A stretch of 64,000 nucleotides of DNA, from the NCBI GenBank assembly GCA_913774665.1, contig CAJYHN010000002.1, positions 186,001-250,000 on the forward strand. The letters run 5' to 3'. Shown here one piece after another: positions 1 to 9,998 of this stretch; positions within the stretch are counted from its first letter, which is position 1, and every line of letters begins with the position of its first letter. A program made the translations under genes and the position numbers. Origin of the DNA: an uncultured Microbacterium sp. (GTDB taxonomy: Bacteria; Actinomycetota; Actinomycetes; Actinomycetales; Microbacteriaceae). The notes under the pieces are model-generated. The model saw only the letters and a program-made list of their open reading frames with translations, searched no databases and was not told the origin of the DNA.

Positions 1-223
1 AGCCGCGCGAGCCGTACCGCTCGTAGAACGCCACCTGCGGCTTGACCACGCCGACCCGCCCGTGGGCGGCTTCGACCGTGCGCAGGCCGAACTCCCGCGC
101 GCCCTCAGCCGTGGCATCCAGCCCCCACGCCGACAACAGCGCGGCGTGGGGGTCGATGCCGACGCACAGGGCGCCGTGCACGCCGAGGGCTGCGGAGAGT
201 CGCTGACCGAACGTCTCGCTCAC
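1..223 (-). CDS. pyrF: Orotidine 5'-phosphate decarboxylase, partial (3' end outside window)
   Basis: The last enzyme of UMP synthesis, decarboxylating OMP to UMP. Only the first 74 or so codons are inside the window. I read [12 protein letters not shown] near residue 19 and [14 protein letters not shown] near residue 60, both typical of the long actinobacterial (group 2) PyrF with its D-P-H and K-P-Q-x-A-F signatures. The start is GTG and overlaps the carB stop as GTGA, so it is translationally coupled to carB and is the distal gene of the pyr operon. The catalytic Lys region lies beyond the edge. Confidence 0.93.
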   Translation of the reverse strand, partial: MSETFGQRLSAALGVHGALCVGIDPHAALLSAWGLDATAEGAREFGLRTVEAAHGRVGVVKPQVAFYERYGSRG

Positions 224-3200
224 AGGCGTCCCGCGCGATCCGAGGCGTGCTCCTGCAGGCTGCGCACCTCGAAGCCGTTCTTCATCGCACCCAGGGCGCT
301 CACCGCGGCACCGAGCACGGCCATCGTGGTGAACAGGGCCTTGTCGGCGGCCACCGCGGCGGCGCGGATCTCGTAGCCGTCGGCCCGCGCGGTGCCACCC
401 GAGGGGGTGTTGACGATCATGTCGATCTCGCCGGCGTTGATGAGGTCGACCACGTTCTGCTGGTCGGACCCTTGCGTCTCGGAGTACTTCTCGACGACCT
501 TCACCCGGATGCCGTTGCGCGCCAGGATCTCGGCGGTGCCCTCGGTCGCGAGCAAGGAGAAGCCGAGCTCCTGCAGGCGGTGGGCGGGCAGGATCACGGC
601 GCGCTTGTCGGCGTCGGCGACCGAGATGAACACGGTTCCCGACGTCGGCATGCCGCCGTACGCGGCCTCCTGCGACTTCGCGAACGCGGTCGGGAAGTCG
701 CGGTCGATGCCCATGACCTCACCGGTCGAGCGCATCTCGGGTCCGAGGACGCTGTCGACGGTGGCGCCGTCGGTGGTGCGGAACCGCTTGAAGGGCAGCA
801 CGGCCTCCTTGACGGCGACCGGAGCGTCGAGCGGAACGCGCGAGCCGTCCTGCGCGGGCAGGAGCCCCTCGGCGATGAGCTCGGCGATCGTGTTGCCGGC
901 CATGATGCGGCTGGCGGCCTTGGCCAGCGGAATGCCGAGGGCCTTCGACACGAACGGCACCGTGCGGCTCGCGCGCGGGTTCGCCTCGATGACGTAGAGC
1001 ACGCCCGCCGAGATCGCGAACTGCACGTTCAGCAGACCGCGCACGCCCACGCCCTTCGCGATGGCGAGGGTCGCCTCGCGGACGCGGTCGACTTCCGTGC
1101 GGCCGAGCGAGACCGGCGGCAGGGTGCACGACGAGTCGCCGGAGTGGATGCCGGCCTCTTCGAGGTGCTCCATGACGCCGCCGATGTACAGGTCGGTGCC
1201 GTCGTACAGGGCGTCGACGTCGAGCTCGATCGCGTCGTCGAGGAAGCGGTCCACCAGCAGCGGGAGGCCGGGGCCGATGATCGCCTGGTCGGCGACGCGC
1301 ACGAAGTAGTCGCGCAGCGCCTCCGTCGAGTAGACGATCTCCATGCCGCGCCCGCCGAGCACGAAGCTCGGGCGCACGAGCACCGGGTAGCCGATCTCCT
1401 CGGCAACGCTCACGGCGCCCTCGACGTCGATCGCGGTGCCGTTGCGCGGGGCCACGAGACCGGCGTCGTCGAGCAGGCGCGAGAACAGCTCGCGCTCCTC
1501 GGCGAGGTCGATCGCCTCGGGGCTCGTACCGAGGATCGTGTAGCCGGCCGCCTCGATGCCCTTGGCCAGGCCCAGGGGCGTCTGACCGCCGAGCTGGCAG
1601 ACCACGCCCAGGATCGTGCCCGACTGCGACTCCGCGTGCAGCACCTCGAGCACGTCCTCGAGCGTCAGCGGCTCGAAGTACAGGCGGTCACTGGTGTCGT
1701 AGTCGGTCGACACGGTCTCGGGGTTGCAGTTGACCATGACGGTCTCGTAGCCGGCGTCCGACAGGGCGAACGAGGCGTGCACGCACGAGTAGTCGAACTC
1801 GACGCCCTGACCGATGCGGTTGGGACCCGAGCCGATGATGACGACCTTCGTGCGGTCGGAGGGGGTGACCTCGGTCTCGGCGTCGTACGAGGAGTAGTGG
1901 TACGGCGTGAGGGCCGGGAACTCCCCCGCGCAGGTGTCGACCGTCTTGTAGACCGGGCGCACGTCGAGCGCGTAGCGGCTCTCGCGCACCTCGGCCTCGT
2001 CGAGCCCGCGGATCTGCGCGATCTGCGCGTCACTGAAGCCGTGCTCCTTCGCGACGCGGAGGGTGTCGGCATCCAGCTCGTCGGCCTGCGCGATGAACTC
2101 CGCGACCTCGTTGATGAGCACCATCTGGTCGATGAACCAGGGGTCGATCGCCGTCGCGTCGAACGCCTGCTCGGGCGTCGCGCCCTTGCGCAGCGCCTGC
2201 TGCAGCACGACGATGCGACCGTCGGTCGGGGTCTTCGCGATCTCGAGCAGCTCCTCGACCGAGCGCGACTCCTCGCCCCAGTGGAAGCTCGATCCGCGCT
2301 TCTCCAGGGACCGCAGCGCCTTCTGCAGGGCGGTGGTGTAGTTGCGGCCGATCGCCATCGCCTCGCCCACCGACTTCATGGTGGTGGTGAGGGTGGTGTC
2401 GGCGGCGGGGAACTTCTCGAAGTTGAACCGCGGCACCTTGACCACGACGTAGTCGAGCGTGGGCTCGAAGCTCGCCGGGGTCACCTTGGTGATGTCGTTC
2501 GGGATCTCGTCGAGGCGGTAGCCGATCGCGAGCTTCGCGGCGATCTTGGCGATCGGGAAGCCGGTGGCCTTCGACGCCAGCGCCGACGACCGCGAGACGC
2601 GCGGGTTCATCTCGATGACGATGATGCGGCCCGTCTTCGGGTCGACGGCGAACTGGATGTTGCAGCCACCGGTGTCGACGCCCACCGCGCGGATGATGTC
2701 GATGCCGATGTCGCGCAGCCGCTGGTACTCGCGGTCGGTCAGCGTCAGCGCGGGCGCCACCGTGATCGAGTCGCCGGTGTGCACGCCGACGGGGTCGACG
2801 TTCTCGATCGAGCAGACGACCACCGTGTTGTCGGCGGTGTCGCGCATGAGCTCGAGCTCGTACTCCTTCCACCCGAGGATCGACTCCTCGAGCAGCACCT
2901 CGTTGGTGGGCGAGTCGTGCAGGCCCGCACCGCCGATGCGGCGGAGGTCGGCCTCGTCGTACGCGAAGCCCGAGCCGAGGCCGCCCATCGTGAAGCTCGG
3001 CCGGACGACCAGGGGGTACCCCAGCTTCTCGGCACCGGCGAGCAGTTCGTCCATCGAGTGGCAGATGACGGATGCCGCGACATCGGCGCCCGCCTCGATG
3101 ACGAGCTCCTTGAAGATCTGGCGGTCCTCACCGCGGTTGATCGCGTCGAAGTCGGCGCCGATGAGCTCGACGTCGTACTTCTCGAGGATGCCGCGCTTGT

Positions 3201-3507
3201 GCAGCTGGATCGCCGCGTTCAGGGCCGTCTGCCCACCGAGCGTGGGGAGCACGGCATCAGGCTTCTCCTTCGCGATGATCGATTCGATGACCTCGGGGGT
3301 GATCGGCTCGATGTAGGTCGCGTCGGCGAAGTCGGGGTCGGTCATGATCGTCGCCGGGTTGGAGTTGACGAGGATGACGCGCACGCCCTCTTCGCGCAGC
3401 ACGCGGCACGCCTGGGTGCCGGAGTAGTCGAACTCGCAGGCCTGACCGATGACGATCGGGCCGGAGCCGATGACGAGGACGGAGTGGATGTCGTCGCGCT
3501 TAGGCAT
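220..3507 (-). CDS. carB: Carbamoyl-phosphate synthase large subunit
   Basis: Makes carbamoyl phosphate from bicarbonate, ammonia (channelled from CarA) and two ATP, feeding both pyrimidine and arginine synthesis. At 1095 aa it is full length. The two homologous synthetase halves are visible: each begins with a GSGP-x-x-IGQ nucleotide-site element (near residues 14 and 560) and carries its own ATP-grasp domain. The last 150 or so residues form the MGS-like allosteric domain (NTPSGG motif). The ATG start overlaps the carA stop by 8 bp and its own stop overlaps pyrF. Product certain from motifs, length and context. Confidence 0.98.
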   Translation of the reverse strand: MPKRDDIHSVLVIGSGPIVIGQACEFDYSGTQACRVLREEGVRVILVNSNPATIMTDPDFADATYIEPITPEVIESIIAKEKPDAVLPTLGGQTALNAAIQLHKRGILEKYDVELIGADFDAINRGEDRQIFKELVIEAGADVAASVICHSMDELLAGAEKLGYPLVVRPSFTMGGLGSGFAYDEADLRRIGGAGLHDSPTNEVLLEESILGWKEYELELMRDTADNTVVVCSIENVDPVGVHTGDSITVAPALTLTDREYQRLRDIGIDIIRAVGVDTGGCNIQFAVDPKTGRIIVIEMNPRVSRSSALASKATGFPIAKIAAKLAIGYRLDEIPNDITKVTPASFEPTLDYVVVKVPRFNFEKFPAADTTLTTTMKSVGEAMAIGRNYTTALQKALRSLEKRGSSFHWGEESRSVEELLEIAKTPTDGRIVVLQQALRKGATPEQAFDATAIDPWFIDQMVLINEVAEFIAQADELDADTLRVAKEHGFSDAQIAQIRGLDEAEVRESRYALDVRPVYKTVDTCAGEFPALTPYHYSSYDAETEVTPSDRTKVVIIGSGPNRIGQGVEFDYSCVHASFALSDAGYETVMVNCNPETVSTDYDTSDRLYFEPLTLEDVLEVLHAESQSGTILGVVCQLGGQTPLGLAKGIEAAGYTILGTSPEAIDLAEERELFSRLLDDAGLVAPRNGTAIDVEGAVSVAEEIGYPVLVRPSFVLGGRGMEIVYSTEALRDYFVRVADQAIIGPGLPLLVDRFLDDAIELDVDALYDGTDLYIGGVMEHLEEAGIHSGDSSCTLPPVSLGRTEVDRVREATLAIAKGVGVRGLLNVQFAISAGVLYVIEANPRASRTVPFVSKALGIPLAKAASRIMAGNTIAELIAEGLLPAQDGSRVPLDAPVAVKEAVLPFKRFRTTDGATVDSVLGPEMRSTGEVMGIDRDFPTAFAKSQEAAYGGMPTSGTVFISVADADKRAVILPAHRLQELGFSLLATEGTAEILARNGIRVKVVEKYSETQGSDQQNVVDLINAGEIDMIVNTPSGGTARADGYEIRAAAVAADKALFTTMAVLGAAVSALGAMKNGFEVRSLQEHASDRAGRL

Positions 3508-4672
3508 TGGTCTTGGTCTCCTGGGTCGCGATCACCATGTCGCGGAAGCGGTCGAACAGGTAGTTGGCGTCGTGCGGGCCGGAGGCGGCCTCGGGGTGGT
3601 ACTGCACACTGAACGCCGGGATGTCGAGGGCGCGCAGACCCTCGACCACGTTGTCGTTCAAGCCGATGTGGCTGACCTCGACGCGGCCGAAGCCGGCGGG
3701 GCTGTCGACGACCTGGTCGAGGGGCGCCTCGACCGCGAAGCCGTGGTTCTGCGAGGTGATCTCGACACGGCCGGTGGTCTTGTCGAGCACGGGCTGGTTG
3801 ATGCCGCGGTGACCGAACGGCAGTTTGTAGGTGCCGAAGCCGAGGGCGCGGCCCAGCAGCTGGTTGCCGAAGCAGATACCGAAGAAGGGCAGGCCCTCGT
3901 GGAGCACGGCGCGCAGCAGCTCGACGTGCTGATCGGATGCCGCGGGGTCGCCGGGACCGTTCGAGTAGAACGCCGCGACCGGCTCGATCGCGCGGATCTC
4001 GTCGATCGTCGCGGACTGCGGGAACACGTGCACGTCGAAACCGCGCGCGGCGAGGTTGTTGATCGTCGAGGTCTTCACGCCCAGGTCGAGCACGGCCAGG
4101 TTGCCGATGCGTTCGGCGGTGGCGGGAGTGACCTCGACCTCGGAGACCGAGACCTCGGCGGAGAGGTTGCGACCCGCCATACCCGGGGCTTCGCGCACGC
4201 GGCGCAGCTGCTCCTCGGCATCCAGGTTCGCGGCCTCCCCCGAGAACACGCCGCCGCGCATGCTGCCCTCGGAGCGGATGCGGCGGGTGACGGCGCGGGT
4301 GTCGATGCCGGAGATGCCGACGATGCCGTCTTCGACGAGCGCCTCGTCGAGCGAGCGGTTCGCGCGCCAGTTCGAGACCATGCGCGAGGGGTCGCGCACG
4401 ACGTAGCCGGCGACCCAGATGCGACGGGACTCGGGGTCTTCGTCGTTCACGCCGGTGTTGCCGATGTGCGGGGCGGTCTGCAGCACGATCTGGCCCGCGT
4501 ACGAGGGGTCGGTGATCGTCTCCTGGTAGCCGGTCATGCCGGTGGCGAAGACGACCTCGCCGAGGGTCTCGCCGCGAGCGCCGTAGGCGCGGCCGGTGTA
4601 GCGGGTGCCGTCTTCGAGCACGAGGACGGCCGGATCGCGCGAGAGGCGCGCGGAAGGGATCAGGGCGGTCAT
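3500..4672 (-). CDS. carA: Carbamoyl-phosphate synthase small (glutaminase) subunit
   Basis: Hydrolyses glutamine and passes ammonia to CarB. The 390-aa protein has the CPSase small-chain N-domain ([24 protein letters not shown]) followed by a class I glutamine amidotransferase with the nucleophile Cys in [12 protein letters not shown] (near residue 270) and the His/Glu pair in VQYHPEA. The ATG at 4672 overlaps the upstream stop as ATGA. Longer upstream readings in the same frame are antisense-type low-complexity peptide and were not used. Fifth of seven genes in the pyr operon. Confidence 0.98.
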   Translation of the reverse strand: MTALIPSARLSRDPAVLVLEDGTRYTGRAYGARGETLGEVVFATGMTGYQETITDPSYAGQIVLQTAPHIGNTGVNDEDPESRRIWVAGYVVRDPSRMVSNWRANRSLDEALVEDGIVGISGIDTRAVTRRIRSEGSMRGGVFSGEAANLDAEEQLRRVREAPGMAGRNLSAEVSVSEVEVTPATAERIGNLAVLDLGVKTSTINNLAARGFDVHVFPQSATIDEIRAIEPVAAFYSNGPGDPAASDQHVELLRAVLHEGLPFFGICFGNQLLGRALGFGTYKLPFGHRGINQPVLDKTTGRVEITSQNHGFAVEAPLDQVVDSPAGFGRVEVSHIGLNDNVVEGLRALDIPAFSVQYHPEAASGPHDANYLFDRFRDMVIATQETKTNA

Positions 4673-5169
4673 GCGTCGCTTCCTGTCGAGGTGAGGGGGC
4701 GGATGGCGTCGGCCAGGGCTTTGGCCGAGGCATCCTGAGGACGGAGGTAGGTGTCGACGATCGTGTCGTCGTCGATGCGCCAGCTGACGCGCGTCAGGCC
4801 GTCGCGCTCGACCACGCGGTCGATGGCGACCGTGGCTTGAGCGGCGTCGACGAGGCGGTCGCGGGTGAGCGCGATGCGGGGCTGGCCCTGCAGGTCGAGG
4901 GCGACGCCGGCCGAGGTGACCGTGACGTCGACGCGGGAGCGGAAGCCGAGACTCTTGATGGCGAGACGTTCGAGCGGCTCGTCGTGTCGCGTCGTGGCGA
5001 CGTAGAGCCCCGAGAACACCGCGGTTTCGACGGCGTCTGCGGGCAGCTCCCCCACCGGGGCCGTGTAGCGCGCATCGCGCCGCGTTCGTCGGACCCAGGC
5101 CCACGCGAGCACGGCCAGCAGCGCGAGGGCCACGCCGATCATCACGACGAGAGCGCCCTCGCGGCTCAT
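4669..5169 (-). CDS. Single-pass membrane protein with PH-like domain, pyr-operon associated
   Basis: 166 aa: a short N-terminus, one membrane helix ([20 protein letters not shown], residues 6-25), a basic stop-transfer VRRTRR, then a cytoplasmic all-beta domain of about 130 residues. No catalytic motif is visible. Mycobacteria carry a membrane protein of similar size at exactly this position between pyrC and carA (Rv1382 in M. tuberculosis), which supports orthology by context. It overlaps pyrC (ATGA) upstream and carA (ATGA) downstream, so it is obligately cotranslated with pyrimidine enzymes. Its function is unknown; a membrane scaffold is possible but unproven. Confidence 0.85.
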   Translation of the reverse strand: MSREGALVVMIGVALALLAVLAWAWVRRTRRDARYTAPVGELPADAVETAVFSGLYVATTRHDEPLERLAIKSLGFRSRVDVTVTSAGVALDLQGQPRIALTRDRLVDAAQATVAIDRVVERDGLTRVSWRIDDDTIVDTYLRPQDASAKALADAIRPLTSTGSDA

Positions 5170-6488
5170 GCGAGCACCCCGGGAGCGTCGAGCACCGCGC
5201 CGTCGACGACGGTCGGGATGCCGGCGCGCACGGTCCAGCGCACCTCTCCGGGCAGCTCCCGGCCGAGGTAGGGCGAATTGGTGCTGCGCCCGCGCAGGTC
5301 GTCGAGGCCGAACGCGCGCGAGCGGCGCGGGTCGTAGAGCGTGAAGGTCGCCGGCTGCCCCGCGGCCACGCGTGTGCCGTGTCCGTCGAGGCGTCCGATG
5401 CGGGCCGGGTTCGCCGACATCACGCGGGCGACGTCGGCCCAGTCGAGCAGGCCCGTCTCGACCATGGCATGGTGCACGACGCGCAGCGCGCTCTCGAGAC
5501 CCACCATGCCGTTCGCGGCGGCCGCCCACTCGCAGGCCTTCGCCTCGGTGGGGTGCGGGGCGTGGTCGGTGGCGACGATGTCGATCGTGCCGTCGGCCAG
5601 GCCCTCGCGCACGGCCATCACGTCTTCTTCGCGGCGCAGCGGCGGATTGACCTTGAACCGCGCGTCGTAGTCGCGCACGAGCTCGTCGGTCAGCAGCAGG
5701 TGGTGCGGGGTGACCTCGGCGGTGACGTTCACGCCGCGCTTCTTGGCCCAGCGGATGATGTCGACAGAGCCCGCGGTGCTGAGGTGGCACACGTGCAGGC
5801 GCGAGCCCACGTGCTCGGCCAGCAGCACGTCGCGCGCGATGATCGACTCCTCGGCGACGGCCGGCCAGCCGGTCAGGCCCAGCTCGGCCGAGACGGCGCC
5901 CTCGTTCATCTGCGCGCCCTCGGTGAGACGCGGATCCTGCGCGTGCTGCGCGATGACGCCGTCGAAGGCCTTCACGTACTCGAGCGCTCGCCGCATGATC
6001 AGCGGGTCGAACACGCAGAAGCCGTCGTCGCTGAAGACGCGGACGCGAGCGCGGGAGTCGGCCATCGCACCGAGCTCGGCGAGGCGCTCGCCCTTCTGCC
6101 CCACGGTCACGGCACCGATCGGCTGCACGTGCACGTAGCCCGCGGCCTCGCCCAGGGCGAGTTCCTGCTCGACCACGCCGGCGGTGTCGGCGACGGGCGA
6201 GGTGTTCGGCATCGCGAAGACGGTGGTGAAACCACCCGCCGCGGCGGCGCGTGAGCCGGTGAGGATCGTCTCGGATGCCTCGTACCCGGGCTCGCGCAGG
6301 TGCACGTGCAGATCGACGAGACCCGGCAACGCGAGGAGACCATCGGCATCGACGACCGTCGCACCCGCGTGCGAGAGACCGGAGCCCGTTTCGGCGATGA
6401 TCCCGTCGCGGACGAGGAGGTCCGTGGCATCCCGGCCCTCGATGCGCGCGCCGCGCACCAGAAGGGTCTGAGCGGGGGCGTGGCTCAT
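5166..6488 (-). CDS. pyrC: Dihydroorotase
   Basis: Cyclises N-carbamoyl-aspartate to dihydroorotate. 440 aa, the class I amidohydrolase size. The metal-binding [10 protein letters not shown] motif is near residue 60, the conserved ATDHAPHP near residue 307, and HVCHLST and VTPHHL contribute the remaining metal and substrate ligands. The ATG start overlaps the pyrB stop (ATGA) and its stop overlaps the PH-domain gene. Third gene of the operon. Confidence 0.97.
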   Translation of the reverse strand: MSHAPAQTLLVRGARIEGRDATDLLVRDGIIAETGSGLSHAGATVVDADGLLALPGLVDLHVHLREPGYEASETILTGSRAAAAGGFTTVFAMPNTSPVADTAGVVEQELALGEAAGYVHVQPIGAVTVGQKGERLAELGAMADSRARVRVFSDDGFCVFDPLIMRRALEYVKAFDGVIAQHAQDPRLTEGAQMNEGAVSAELGLTGWPAVAEESIIARDVLLAEHVGSRLHVCHLSTAGSVDIIRWAKKRGVNVTAEVTPHHLLLTDELVRDYDARFKVNPPLRREEDVMAVREGLADGTIDIVATDHAPHPTEAKACEWAAAANGMVGLESALRVVHHAMVETGLLDWADVARVMSANPARIGRLDGHGTRVAAGQPATFTLYDPRRSRAFGLDDLRGRSTNSPYLGRELPGEVRWTVRAGIPTVVDGAVLDAPGVLA

Positions 6489-7453
6489 CGGAGGTCCTCT
6501 TTCTCGGTGTGGGGCCGTTCACCTGCCAGGAGCAGGTAGAGAACGGCCATCCGCACGGAGACGCCGTTCGTGACCTGCTCGAGCACCGTCGAGCGAGGCG
6601 AATCGGCGGCTTCGGCGGAGATCTCCAGACCCCGGTTCATGGGGCCCGGGTGCAGGACAATGCTACCGTCCGGCAGAGCCTGCAAACGCCGTGCGTCGAG
6701 ACCGTACCGGCGGGAATACTCCCGTTCAGTCGGGAAATACGCTGCGGACATCCGCTCGAGCTGGATGCGCAGCATCATCAGGGCGTCAGGACCCGCCGCG
6801 ATCGCGTGGTCGAGGTCGAAGTCGATCTCGACGGGCCACCGGCTGACGTCCTGCGGAACCAGCGTCGGTGGAGCCACCAGCGTCACGTTCGCGCCGAGCG
6901 TGTCCAGCAGCCACACGTTCGAGCGCGCGACGCGCGAGTGCAGCACGTCACCGACGATCGTGACCCGGATGCCGTCGAGGTCGCGGCCGCGGCTGTCGTC
7001 GCCGAACAGGCGCTTGCGGATGGTGAAGGCGTCGAGCAGGGCCTGCGTCGGGTGCTCGTGCGTACCGTCGCCGGCGTTCACCACGCCCGCGCTGATCCAG
7101 TCGGAGGTGGCGAGGGTGCGCGGAGCGCCGGATGCGCCGTGGCGGATGACGACGGCATCCGCCCCCATCGCCTGGAGTGTCTGCGCCGTGTCCTGCAGCG
7201 ACTCGCCCTTGCTGACGCTCGAGCCCTTCGCCGAGAAGTTGATGACGTCGGCCGAGAGGCGCTTGGCGGCGGCCTCGAACGAGATGCGCGTGCGCGTGGA
7301 GTCCTCGAAGAAGAGGTTGACCACCGTCTTGCCGCGCAGCGTCGGGAGCTTCTTGACCTCGCGCCGCTGGGTGTCGGCCATGTCCTCGGCGACGTCGAGG
7401 ATCTCGAGGGCGTCGGCGCGCGAGAGGTGCTGGGTGTCGAGGAGGTGCCTCAT
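6485..7453 (-). CDS. pyrB: Aspartate carbamoyltransferase, catalytic chain
   Basis: Condenses carbamoyl phosphate with aspartate, the committed step of pyrimidine synthesis. 322 aa, normal for a catalytic chain. The carbamoyl-phosphate site S-T-R-T-R ([12 protein letters not shown], near residue 52) and the [13 protein letters not shown] and HPGPMNRG signatures are all present. No pyrI-like regulatory chain follows, as usual for Gram-positive bacteria, so regulation is expected through PyrR. Overlaps pyrR by ATGA. Confidence 0.97.
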   Translation of the reverse strand: MRHLLDTQHLSRADALEILDVAEDMADTQRREVKKLPTLRGKTVVNLFFEDSTRTRISFEAAAKRLSADVINFSAKGSSVSKGESLQDTAQTLQAMGADAVVIRHGASGAPRTLATSDWISAGVVNAGDGTHEHPTQALLDAFTIRKRLFGDDSRGRDLDGIRVTIVGDVLHSRVARSNVWLLDTLGANVTLVAPPTLVPQDVSRWPVEIDFDLDHAIAAGPDALMMLRIQLERMSAAYFPTEREYSRRYGLDARRLQALPDGSIVLHPGPMNRGLEISAEAADSPRSTVLEQVTNGVSVRMAVLYLLLAGERPHTEKEDLR

Positions 7454-7980
7454 GATTCGATCGTCACCTCTTCGATGCCGTCGATCTCGGCGAGGCGCAC
7501 GTTGACGCGCTCGTCGCGGGCGCTCGGGAGGTTCTTGCCCACGAAGTCGGGGCGGATCGGCAGTTCGCGGTGGCCGCGGTCGATCAGTGTCGCCAGCCGT
7601 ACGGCGGCGGGGCGACCGATGTCTTGGAGTGCGTCGAGGGCGGCGCGGATGCTGCGGCCCGAGAACAGCACGTCGTCGATGAGCACGACGACCTTGCCGT
7701 CGATGCCGCCGGCGGGGATCTCGGTGCGGCGCGGCGCCCGCGTGGGATTGCGGTGCAGGTCGTCGCGGTACATCGTCACGTCGAGCGAGCCGACCGGGAC
7801 GGGGGCGCCGCCGAAATCACTGACGAGGGGGCCGATCCGGTTCGCGAGCGTGACGCCGCGGGTCGGGATGCCGAGGAGGACGAGTCCCTCCGGTCCCTTG
7901 TTGGACTCCAGGATCTCGTGCGAGATGCGCGTCAAAGCGCGGGCGATATCGGCATCGTGCATGACGGTGCGCGTATTCAT
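7450..7980 (-). CDS. pyrR: Bifunctional pyr operon regulator / uracil phosphoribosyltransferase
   Basis: 176 aa. The PRPP-binding loop [20 protein letters not shown] marks a type I phosphoribosyltransferase, and N-terminal position in the pyr operon identifies it as PyrR, which binds pyr mRNA in a UMP-dependent way. I chose ATG 7980, not an ATG eight codons upstream, because GGGAG lies 6 nt before it and the upstream codons (RRRRERR) lie over the leader hairpin. The leader carries a PyrR-loop match, so the operon is probably autoregulated at the translational level, as reported for Mycobacterium smegmatis. Confidence 0.96.
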   Translation of the reverse strand: MNTRTVMHDADIARALTRISHEILESNKGPEGLVLLGIPTRGVTLANRIGPLVSDFGGAPVPVGSLDVTMYRDDLHRNPTRAPRRTEIPAGGIDGKVVVLIDDVLFSGRSIRAALDALQDIGRPAAVRLATLIDRGHRELPIRPDFVGKNLPSARDERVNVRLAEIDGIEEVTIES

Positions 7981-7986
7981 CCGCCG

Positions 7987-8011
7987 CTCCCTTCTCCGCC
8001 TCACGGGACGG
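7987..8011 (-). promoter_or_regulatory. PyrR-binding loop overlapping the pyrR ribosome binding site
   Basis: Read as mRNA, 8009 to 7998 is GUCCCGUGAGGC, which fits the PyrR recognition consensus RUCCNGNGAGGY at every position. It sits in a hairpin (8011-7996) with stem CCG/CGG, a bulged U, CC/GG and loop CGUGA. The 3' strand runs directly into GGAGAAGGGAG, the Shine-Dalgarno region of pyrR (7997-7987). PyrR bound here would occlude translation initiation. No intrinsic terminator is visible in the leader, which favours translational repression over attenuation. Confidence 0.8.
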
Positions 8012-8039
8012 GGTTAAAGGTTGCTGTGGTTCTTCGTCG

Positions 8040-8045
8040 AGTGTA
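8040..8045 (-). promoter_or_regulatory. Predicted -10 element of the pyr operon
   Basis: TACACT on the minus strand fits the actinobacterial -10 consensus TANNNT. It would place transcription start near 8032 and give a leader of about 52 nt that contains the PyrR loop and the pyrR Shine-Dalgarno. No convincing -35 was seen. Confidence 0.45.
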
Positions 8046-8120
8046 GCGGGTGGGGCGGGGTGAATTCCGGGTGGTGGCGGATGGTGTCGTGCTCCGTCGC
8101 TGGCGGAGGGATCGAGTCAT

Positions 8121-8136
8121 TCGTACATTTGTTCTA
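8121..8136 (+). promoter_or_regulatory. LexA (SOS) box overlapping the start of the DUF222/HNH gene
   Basis: TCGTACATTTGTTCTA matches the actinobacterial LexA palindrome TCGAACNNNNGTTCGA with one mismatch per half. Its last base is the A of the ATG at 8136. A -10 box, TACATT (8124-8129), lies inside it exactly 6 nt before the ATG, so the transcript is probably leaderless and LexA would cover both -10 and +1. Confidence 0.75.
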
Positions 8137-9728
8137 TGGATGTGAGCGCGCCGACCGACCGCCTGCGGGCGGCGAGCGCGTCCGTCGTCGGGCTGCTGAC
8201 GGGGCGAGACGTCGAGGCGCTCGACGATCGCGCGCTCGTGGGGCTGATGAGCGAGATCACGGCGGCGCGGAATGCGCTCGACGTGCTGGCGGCGTGCGCG
8301 GCGCGCGTGATCGACGCGAGGTCGGCGCGCGAGCGGGGCGGTGCGGGCCTGGCGCAGAAGACGGGGCACCGCAACGCGACCGAGTTGCTGCAGTCGTTGA
8401 CGGGGCTACCGCGAAGAGACGTGATCCGGTCGGTGACGACCGGAGGTGATCTGCTCCCCGCGGTCAGGCCCGACGGCGAAGGTTTTCGGGCCGTGTCCGC
8501 CGTCGTGTCCCAGGATGCCGGCGGGGCGTGGCTCGACCGCCTGAGCGGGGCGCTTCGCGACGGGGTGCTCGGTCACGCGCAATTTCAGGCGATCCGCGTC
8601 GGGCTCGGTGAGCCGCCGGTCCAGAGGTATCCCGAGCTCGATCCGGATGTCCTCCCCCGGGCCTGGGCGGCCGCCGTCGAGCGGCTGATCGACGAGGCGC
8701 CCCACCTGCCGGTCGAGGAGGTGCGGGCGTCCGCCCTGATCGCGCGGGACCGGCTCGACCCCGTCGGCGTGACCCTGCGGTTCGAGGAGCGCTTCGCGGC
8801 GCGGTCGTTCCGGTCGTGGACCGACGAGCACGGGCAGCGCCACGGGCGGTTCGTGTTCGATGACGATGCGGCGGCGTGGGTCGACGCGATCCTGCAGGCG
8901 GCGTTGAGGCCACGGCGGGGCCCGCGATTCGTGGATCCGAATGCCGCGCGCACCGGCCCCGGCACTGGTTCAGATGCGCTCGCCGACGCCTCCGACGAGC
9001 GGTCGGGCGAGCAGATCGCGTACGACACGTTGATCGCCGTCATGCGCACCGGGGCTGCGGCCGATCCCGCGCGGGCGTTCGGCGATCGGCAGCCCGGGGT
9101 GCGGATCGTGGTGGAGGCGTCAGCGGTGACGACGGGCGGGAGCGGAAGCGCCGGCGGTCGTTCGGGCGGAGGGGTTCCGCGCATAGCCGCCGGTGTCGGC
9201 GGGGCGACGAGCGCCGAGACCGTCGTGCGCGGGGTCGGGCACCTCGAGACCGTCGTGCGCGGGGTCGGGCACCTCGAAGACGGTGGAGAAGCCCTTCCCG
9301 GCGGGGTGGTCGAAAGCTACCTGTGCGATGCGGGTGCGGTGACGGTGACTCTCGGTGACGCGGGTCGGCCACTCGACGTCGGCCGACACCAGCGTCTGTT
9401 CACCCGGGCCCAGCGGACCGCGATCGCGGTGCGCGACGGAGGGTGCGTCGGGATCGGATGCCGTGCCCCGATCTCGCAGTGCGAGATGCACCACATCGAT
9501 CACTGGGCGGCGGATCGCGGCAGGACCGACGTCGACGACGGCGTCCCGCTCTGCCGGAACCACCACCTCGGACTCCATAATCGGGGCGAGAAGATCGTGC
9601 GCGAGCGAGATCTCGTGACCGGGCGGGACTCGTACTGGTTGCATGCGCCGCCCGATCCGCTCACCGGCGAGGTGAAGCCGCCGGCGCTGCTGCGGTCGAG
9701 ATCCCCTCGTCGCTTCGGTGCGGCGTGA
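8136..9728 (+). CDS. DUF222 / HNH endonuclease (13E12 repeat family)
   Basis: 530 aa. The N-terminal 300 or so residues are the helical DUF222 domain; the C-terminus carries an HNH nuclease with C-x4-C (CVGIGC), HHIDHW (near residue 450), and C-x2-NHH (CRNHHLGLH), i.e. a zinc-supported HNH fold. This is the architecture of the mycobacterial 13E12 family, which is SOS-induced in M. tuberculosis. The joining linker (residues 330-390) is Gly/Ala-rich and contains a perfect 30-bp tandem duplication. No Shine-Dalgarno precedes the ATG; it appears leaderless under an SOS box. Substrate unknown. Confidence 0.9.
   Translation: MDVSAPTDRLRAASASVVGLLTGRDVEALDDRALVGLMSEITAARNALDVLAACAARVIDARSARERGGAGLAQKTGHRNATELLQSLTGLPRRDVIRSVTTGGDLLPAVRPDGEGFRAVSAVVSQDAGGAWLDRLSGALRDGVLGHAQFQAIRVGLGEPPVQRYPELDPDVLPRAWAAAVERLIDEAPHLPVEEVRASALIARDRLDPVGVTLRFEERFAARSFRSWTDEHGQRHGRFVFDDDAAAWVDAILQAALRPRRGPRFVDPNAARTGPGTGSDALADASDERSGEQIAYDTLIAVMRTGAAADPARAFGDRQPGVRIVVEASAVTTGGSGSAGGRSGGGVPRIAAGVGGATSAETVVRGVGHLETVVRGVGHLEDGGEALPGGVVESYLCDAGAVTVTLGDAGRPLDVGRHQRLFTRAQRTAIAVRDGGCVGIGCRAPISQCEMHHIDHWAADRGRTDVDDGVPLCRNHHLGLHNRGEKIVRERDLVTGRDSYWLHAPPDPLTGEVKPPALLRSRSPRRFGAA
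9216..9275 (+). repeat. Perfect 30-bp tandem duplication inside the HNH gene
   Basis: Two identical 30-bp units, 9216-9245 and 9246-9275, encode ETVVRGVGHL twice in the linker between DUF222 and HNH. Length is a multiple of three, so the frame is kept. The absence of any difference between copies indicates a recent duplication or ongoing slippage. Confidence 0.97.
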
Positions 9729-9792
9729 AGGGGCACGGGCGGATGCGGATAATCCCGGGGAATCGTGCCGTGAAGGGCGCACCGCGAGCATC

Positions 9793-9998
9793 GCGGCATC
9801 CGCTGCTCGCGCACCGCCGCGCAACCGTAGGCGCACGGTCGGTTTTCGGAGGATCGCGTCGTGAGCCCCCGCGCCATCCGTGGCTCGCGCACGGCTGCGC
9901 TACCGAGCGCGCGCGGGCGGGTGACGGGGATGGTTCCCCGAGCCCCGCGGCATCCGCTGCTCGCCCCACCGCGGGGCAGCCGGAACGCCCGTGCCGGG
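9793..9998. repeat. Imperfect tandem repeats of about 77 bp downstream of the HNH gene
   Basis: Three related copies begin at 9793, 9871 and 9947 (spacings 78 and 76 bp; the third is cut short near the end of the VOC gene). Each starts GCGSCATCCGYKGCTCG, continues with a CACCG/GCGC-rich block and, in the first two, ends with GTGAGCCCC or CCGAGCCCC. This fills the whole 270-bp intergenic space between the HNH gene and the VOC gene; I see no gene in it. Reading frames across it are not maintained between copies. Confidence 0.75.

Noticed and set aside
247-3612. A 1121-codon open frame on the plus strand opposite carB
   Set aside because: High-GC antisense artefact: His/Arg/Asp/Val-rich peptide with no motif, fully covered by the well-supported carB. 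Similar long shadows opposite pyrC, the SNF2 gene, mltG, alaS, rsh and thrS were discarded for the same reason.
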